Positions 62,457 through 64,000 of a stretch of 64,000 nt of DNA are shown piece after piece. The notes under the pieces were generated by a model. That model had not been told where the DNA came from, ran no database searches, and was given only the letters and a program-made list of their open reading frames with translations. Each line of letters opens with the position of its first letter. Position 1 is the first letter of the stretch. This stretch comes from Balneolaceae bacterium UBA7797 (GTDB taxonomy: Bacteria; Bacteroidota; Rhodothermia; Balneolales; Balneolaceae). A program made the position numbers and the translations under genes. Location: NCBI GenBank assembly GCA_002480645.1, contig DLCN01000019.1:1-64000 (forward strand). Direction: 5' to 3'.

Positions 62457-64000
62457 ATGCCAACCAATCAGGATGTTGCCGAAAAACTAAATCTTGTTTT
62501 CCAACTCATGCAGCTAGCCGGAGAAAACCGGTTTAAAGTCATCGCTTTTGATAAAGCTTCGCAGACCGTGAAAGGTATGAGTGACGACATCAACAGCTAC
62601 ATCGAAAATAAGAACCTGACCGATATAAAAGGCATTGGTAAGTCTATCGCTGAAGATATCTACGCTTATGCCGAAACCGGCGAAATGCCCGTGCTGGAAG
62701 CGTTTAAAGAAAAAGTACCGGTTGGATTACTGAAGTGGCTGGAGATCTCCGGATTGGGCCCAAAAAACATCCTGAAAATTCACAAGGAATTTGGCATTAC
62801 AGAGATCAGTGAATTAAAGGAACTCATCGAGAATGGTGAACTGGCCAAGTTATCAGGGCTGGGTGGCAAATCCGCTGAGAAGATCAAAAAATCCATCGAA
62901 TGGATGGAGAAATTTGATGAGCGTTGCCGACTGGATGAAGCCATAGCCATAGCTGAACCCATTTTTGACAGCCTCAAAGATCTGGATGGTGTTGAGGATA
63001 TCGAGATTGCGGGTTCACTCCGACGGTCAAAAGAAACCATTGGTGATATCGATATCCTGATCGGAGCTAAAGAAGAGTTTATCAGTGATCTGTTTGATGT
63101 GTTTACAACTCATGAACGGGTAACTGAAATCCTGGGACGCGGTGACACCAAAAGCTCCGTACGAACCAAAGAAGGTCGGCAGGTTGACCTTCGCATCGTA
63201 AAACCTGAAAACTTTGCTGCCGCCCTGATGTATTTCACCGGAAGTAAAGAACACAATGTCGTGATGCGTTCCCGGGCACGTCAACGGGGATTGAGTCTGA
63301 ACGAATACGGTCTTTTTAAACTGAACAGCGACGGTGAAACTGATTGGGATACCCCTCAACCATTTGAAAGCGAATCTGATATCTATAAGCAATTGGGGTT
63401 GAACTGGGTACCGCCGGAATTACGTGAAGACCGGGGTGAATTTGATATTTTTGAGGAGACAGAAGAGTTTCCACTCATTGAAGAAAGTGACATTAAAGGG
63501 GTTATTCACGCCCACAGCACCTGGAGTGACGGCAAATTTTCTATCAAAGAAATGGCTGAGGCTTGTATCGAACGGGGATATGAATACCTAGGCATTACCG
63601 ATCATTCTAAAACAGCAGCTTATGCCGGCGGATTAACGGTGGATGAGATCAAACAACAATGGGAAGAAATTGACCAGTTGAACGAGGAATTTAAAAAAGC
63701 CGGTACCAACTTCACCATTTTCAAGGGAATAGAATCGGATATTCTGGCTGATGGCAGCCTTGATTATGAGGATGATATACTGGCCGGTTTCGATTTTGTG
63801 ATTGCCAGTGTACATCAGAGTCTGGACATGCCGCGTGATAAAATGATGGAGCGCTTCCGTAACGCCATCAAAAATCCATATACCACTATGCTTGGTCACC
63901 CAACCGGACGGTTGCTGCTAAAACGAAATGGCTCCGATATTGATCTGAATGAGCTGATCGAGCTGGCTGTGGAGCACAATACCATGATCGAGATCAACGC
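62457..64000 (+). CDS. polX: DNA polymerase/3'-5' exonuclease PolX (3' end beyond window)
   Basis: An open frame starts at ATG 62457 and runs off the window, about 514 residues seen of an expected 570 or so. The N-terminal HhH regions (for example TDIKGIGKSIAEDI and LSGLGGKSAEKIK) precede the family X palm with EIAGSLRRSKETIGDIDILI, where the GDIDI aspartates coordinate metal. A PHP domain starts near residue 345 (VIHAHSTWSDGKFS, His351 and His353; LGITDHSK). PolX fills gaps in repair, and its PHP domain supplies 3'-5' exonuclease activity. Confidence 0.95.
   Translation, partial: MPTNQDVAEKLNLVFQLMQLAGENRFKVIAFDKASQTVKGMSDDINSYIENKNLTDIKGIGKSIAEDIYAYAETGEMPVLEAFKEKVPVGLLKWLEISGLGPKNILKIHKEFGITEISELKELIENGELAKLSGLGGKSAEKIKKSIEWMEKFDERCRLDEAIAIAEPIFDSLKDLDGVEDIEIAGSLRRSKETIGDIDILIGAKEEFISDLFDVFTTHERVTEILGRGDTKSSVRTKEGRQVDLRIVKPENFAAALMYFTGSKEHNVVMRSRARQRGLSLNEYGLFKLNSDGETDWDTPQPFESESDIYKQLGLNWVPPELREDRGEFDIFEETEEFPLIEESDIKGVIHAHSTWSDGKFSIKEMAEACIERGYEYLGITDHSKTAAYAGGLTVDEIKQQWEEIDQLNEEFKKAGTNFTIFKGIESDILADGSLDYEDDILAGFDFVIASVHQSLDMPRDKMMERFRNAIKNPYTTMLGHPTGRLLLKRNGSDIDLNELIELAVEHNTMIEIN

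Noticed and set aside
1..64000. Mobile elements, prophage, CRISPR arrays or rRNA operons
   Set aside because: I saw no transposase, integrase, phage structural gene, regularly spaced repeats or rRNA sequence. All large ORFs are explained by chromosomal families.

Overview
The window is a chromosomal segment of a Gram-negative member of the Bacteroidota/FCB group, most likely a Balneolota (Balneola/Gracilimonas-like) marine bacterium. The main evidence is four secreted proteins that end in the NYPNPFNPxTxI type C-terminal sorting domain, a gldC homologue, TonB-dependent receptors with carboxypeptidase-regulatory-like N-termini, a DUF4249-like lipoprotein, DUF2911 and DUF4834-like genes, and rare Shine-Dalgarno sequences with several GTG/TTG starts. 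I saw no phage, transposon, integron or CRISPR array; the segment reads as stable core chromosome with lineage-specific secreted proteins between housekeeping blocks.

Layout. 0.3-3.2 kb: a three-gene operon of type III polyketide synthase, SAM methyltransferase and FAD monooxygenase, probably making a tailored phenolic lipid or pyrone. 3.2-4.7 kb: gldC and an atypical GAF-histidine-kinase-like protein. 4.8-7.6 kb: aconitase. 7.7-13.6 kb: DUF4249-like lipoprotein, TonB receptor and a CotH-kinase/lamin-tail secreted protein. 13.9-18.5 kb: pfkB, then rplM-rpsI, rpsB-tsf and pyrH. 18.6-21 kb: a YHYH lipoprotein and a PAS kinase-like protein on the minus strand, separating pyrH from frr. 21.2-28.2 kb: frr, smc, a cytochrome b561-like protein with a membrane LuxR-type regulator, and ispH. 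28.3-30.8 kb: recF-dciA(DUF721)-ybbR on the minus strand. 30.8-33.9 kb: a TPR/LuxR-type membrane regulator flanked by two related small proteins, with repeated TTGTAGAGAT motifs upstream of it. 34-39.5 kb: a secreted endonuclease I and a second, very large CotH protein. 39.7-43.2 kb: enolase, a HAD phosphatase, an outer-membrane protein and a small unknown protein. 43.2-48.1 kb: prmC, a DnaA-box-bearing intergenic region (candidate oriC), then a tight dnaA-folB-folK-dNK-DUF4834-TPR operon. 48.2-54.5 kb: an LTxxQ periplasmic protein, tRNA-Leu(GAG), exported MsrA, a Wzi-like outer-membrane protein, DUF2911 and a third CotH protein. 54.5-57.1 kb: a TonB receptor under a TPP riboswitch, hence a likely thiamine importer. 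57.2-62.3 kb: an M28 peptidase, a TonB-C-like lipoprotein, an M14 carboxypeptidase and a DUF4440-like protein. The window ends inside a polX gene (family X DNA polymerase with PHP domain).

How it fits together. Translation and growth genes (ribosomal proteins, EF-Ts, RRF, PrmC, tRNA-Leu), replication and chromosome genes (DnaA, RecF, DciA, SMC, PolX) and central metabolism (aconitase, enolase, PfkB) alternate with cell-envelope functions: sorted exoproteins, TonB importers, exported peptidases and lipoproteins. The most interesting non-core elements are the srsABC-like polyketide operon, the TPR-LuxR locus with its paired small proteins and candidate operators, the riboswitch-controlled thiamine receptor with a visible ribosome-site-masking hairpin, a terminator hairpin that contains the start codon of the following gene, and a long stem-loop between recF and its neighbour.
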